A stretch of 64,000 nt of DNA from Austwickia sp. TVS 96-490-7B (GTDB taxonomy: Bacteria; Actinomycetota; Actinomycetes; Actinomycetales; Dermatophilaceae), in NCBI RefSeq assembly GCF_019331795.1, contig NZ_JAHPZL010000003.1, positions 161,888-225,887 of the forward strand, written 5' to 3'. The position numbers and the translations under genes were made by a program. Positions within the stretch are counted from its first letter, which is position 1; the number at the start of each line of letters is the position of its first letter. Shown one piece after another: positions 62,152 through 64,000 of this stretch. Under the pieces are notes generated by a model. It worked only from the letters and a program-made list of their open reading frames with translations, did no database searches and was not told the DNA's origin.

Positions 62152-64000
62152 CGTTGTGGTAGGAATTCCTACCTATCATCGACCAGAGGGACTCCGCAGG
62201 TTGCTGCGCTCGTTGCGACCTGAAATTCACGGGCGCGCCGCGGTCATCATCGCAGACAACGGATGCCGCACTGACACGACTGCTATCGCTGACAGCGAGC
62301 TGAGCAGCATTCCTCACCTGGTGATCCCAGTCCCCCAATCTGGGGTGTCTCAGGCCCGTAATGCCCTGATTGACACCGCCATTTCTCGCTTCCCCCAGTG
62401 GCAGTGGTTGATGATGCTGGATGACGATGGATGGGTGACTCCAGGGTGGTTGGATCATCTACTCAAGGCAGGACTCACCTATAATGCTGATCTCATAGGT
62501 GGAGTCGTAGACCAGCGTCTTTCTCAGCATCCTTCGCGCATCGTTCGAAATAGCCCAGCCGCCGAGATGAGCCCTTTCCCTACTGGACTGGTGCCACACC
62601 TGGCTGGCGCGCAGAATATCGGCATCCGTAGACGGATAGTTGATGATTTGCCAGCCCCTTGGTTTGACCCAAAGCTAGGTCAAATTGGCAGTGAAGACAC
62701 CGACTTCTTCACCCGAGTCAGCCTGCATGGGGGAATCTTGGCGTGGTCTGCAGAAGCCGTCGTGGTAGAGCCAGTTCCCACGGCTCGATTATCGCCGAAG
62801 ATGCTGCTCAAGCGGGCATACCACGCCAATACAGTCAACGCCCACGTAGCCTTAAAACACCACGATCCTCAGGCAGTCCGCCACCAGATACTGTCGCTAT
62901 TTCCTCATCTAGGTCGAAACGTGATCGCATCAGTGATACGACGAGATCCGGATAGGTTAATCCGCACAGGCTTTGCGGCGACGGGCTTGGCCGGTCGCAT
63001 TAATGGATATTTAGAAGCCCGCATAGGAGCCAGATTTGCCTGGGCACAACGTCATTCCTCACGACACCGGACCTGGATTCGCCATCAGGAAGCCGCACCC
63101 CTGCCCCAGAATGCGGCCTCTGCGCGACAGATTCCACCGATGATGATTCGGCACAGTGCACCACCCCGTTATCTAAATCGCCTCTATCAGCGAGCTCGAT
63201 CCGTATCTCATCAACTTGCTGGCCCACGCCACGCAGAACGAGTTCTTCGCGAGAGATTTCGGGCTTATTATGATCGAGATCTTGATGTCGACCACGCAAA
63301 GCTTTTCACCGAGAAACTGTTTCGCCGGATGATTCTTATGGCGCGCCGCCGTGACACCGGATGGCTACCTTACATCGACACCTTAGCGTTACGAGATCAT
63401 GTCACCGCCACAGTCGGCGCTGGCTACGCCTTACCCGTGCTCTGGCGAGGCACCCGTGCCGATGATATTCCCTTTGAAACGTTACCTCGGCCGTGTGTCC
63501 TAAAGTCCACTCAAGGCTGCGGTCAACATTTCGTCTTGGACGGATCAGAGGATCCGCAAGCAGTGGTATCCCTTGCGCACGGGTGGTCCGGTCAGAGCCC
63601 CCAAAGGGAAAACTTAGAATTTTATTACTACGACATCCCACGGATGCTCTACATTGAACCTTTCCTCAATGATGGATTCGACGACGGCCCCTTAGGTTAT
63701 TATTTTTACACTTTTAACGGAAAAGTGACTGCGATTCAGATTGGCGGCCGCTTAGGAGATGTCGGCATTTTCTATGATGTGCACTGGGAAAAGCTTCCCT
63801 TCCTGGTGCGATCAGTATGCCGTGAATCGCACCCTCCTCGGCCTCATAAATTGGCGGAGATGATCAGCATCGCCGAAAGACTCGGCGCAGATCACGATTT
63901 TGTGAGAGTGGATCTATATTACGTCGACGATCACATCTACGTTGGCAAGATGACGTTTATTCCAGCCAACGGATGGTTGGACTTCAACCCGGCGGAATGG
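62144..64000 (+). CDS. Fusion: family 2 glycosyltransferase + TupA-like ATP-grasp ligase, partial (3' end beyond right edge)
   Basis: I translated this by hand: the frame from the ATG at 62144 is open for 619 codons and reaches the last base. Residues ~1-250 are a GT2 domain: VVVGIPTYHRPEGLRRLL, VIIADNGC, SGVSQARNALID, WLMMLDDDGWVTPGWL and IGSEDTDFFTR. A ~150-residue Arg-rich linker follows. From ~405 the sequence matches the TupA-like ATP-grasp family: LRDHVTATVGAGYALPVLWRG, CVLKSTQGCGQHFVLDG, DHDFVRVDLYYVDDHIYVGKMTFIPANG (metal and ATP ligands in F-V-R-V-D-L-Y). TupA-like proteins are linked to attachment of amino acids or peptides to acidic wall polymers. The chain could glycosylate and ligate the same polymer; that joint role is inferred. 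Confidence 0.85.
   Translation, partial: MPDVVVGIPTYHRPEGLRRLLRSLRPEIHGRAAVIIADNGCRTDTTAIADSELSSIPHLVIPVPQSGVSQARNALIDTAISRFPQWQWLMMLDDDGWVTPGWLDHLLKAGLTYNADLIGGVVDQRLSQHPSRIVRNSPAAEMSPFPTGLVPHLAGAQNIGIRRRIVDDLPAPWFDPKLGQIGSEDTDFFTRVSLHGGILAWSAEAVVVEPVPTARLSPKMLLKRAYHANTVNAHVALKHHDPQAVRHQILSLFPHLGRNVIASVIRRDPDRLIRTGFAATGLAGRINGYLEARIGARFAWAQRHSSRHRTWIRHQEAAPLPQNAASARQIPPMMIRHSAPPRYLNRLYQRARSVSHQLAGPRHAERVLRERFRAYYDRDLDVDHAKLFTEKLFRRMILMARRRDTGWLPYIDTLALRDHVTATVGAGYALPVLWRGTRADDIPFETLPRPCVLKSTQGCGQHFVLDGSEDPQAVVSLAHGWSGQSPQRENLEFYYYDIPRMLYIEPFLNDGFDDGPLGYYFYTFNGKVTAIQIGGRLGDVGIFYDVHWEKLPFLVRSVCRESHPPRPHKLAEMISIAERLGADHDFVRVDLYYVDDHIYVGKMTFIPANGWLDFNPAEW

Overview
The window reads as chromosomal DNA of a high-GC actinomycete. 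The markers are an actinobacterial mismatch endonuclease NucS, a GlgE/TreS/maltokinase alpha-glucan operon, crotonyl-CoA carboxylase/reductase, a WXG100 protein, frequent GTG starts and many 4-nt ATGA/GTGA gene overlaps. A Micrococcales lineage such as Dermatophilaceae or Intrasporangiaceae is my best guess, but this is inference only. I saw no rRNA, tRNA, CRISPR array, transposase or integrase.

Layout. 0-1.4 kb: the 5' part of a WXG100-type secreted protein leaving the left edge, and a divergent PadR regulator. 1.8-4.2 kb: an operon of YbjN-like protein, enoyl-CoA hydratase and a hexapeptide-acyltransferase/Nudix fusion. 4.4-7.2 kb: glycogen debranching enzyme GlgX and a MarR regulator. 7.2-11.7 kb: a tightly overlapping lipid operon of small membrane protein, flavoprotein, DUF1365-cyclopropane synthase fusion and SDR. 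11.9-12.9 kb: a secreted EndoH-type GH18 enzyme. 12.9-23.4 kb: glgP divergent from glgE-treS-mak::glgB. With GlgX and phosphoglucomutase (26.9 kb), this makes most of a trehalose-to-alpha-glucan and glycogen turnover set. 23.4-31.1 kb: a TIGR03943/permease pair, L-2-hydroxyglutarate oxidase, pgm plus a degenerate P-loop protein, and YeiH with its LysR regulator.

31.3-37.5 kb holds two FtsX-type ABC exporters facing each other. The second is bracketed by a 153-bp direct repeat (149 of 153 positions identical) carrying the end of the first permease gene, a terminator and the end of the neighbouring thioredoxin-TPR gene, which is a scar of insertion or duplication. 37.5-41.2 kb: a thioredoxin-TPR protein, a lipoprotein and a membrane protein.

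41.4-54.6 kb is rich in short-chain acyl-CoA metabolism: a B12-dependent mutase with isobutyryl-CoA mutase residues, a thiamine-binding protein, MeaB and thiolase in one operon, then methylmalonyl-CoA epimerase, Ccr and a tandem 3-hydroxyacyl-CoA dehydrogenase. Interspersed are a secreted tripeptidyl aminopeptidase, a GNAT protein and a broken GNAT relative, and an alpha/beta hydrolase with a zinc-ribbon protein.

54.7-59.4 kb: NucS, a pyruvyl-transferase-family protein, a gamma-glutamyltransferase-like protein and a secreted protein. 60.2-64.0 kb: an apparently lower-GC surface-glycan operon of three glycosyltransferases. The last gene, open at the right edge, fuses a GT2 domain to a TupA-like ATP-grasp domain and is among the most unusual genes here, with the repeat-flanked ABC cassette and the lipid-operon fusion.
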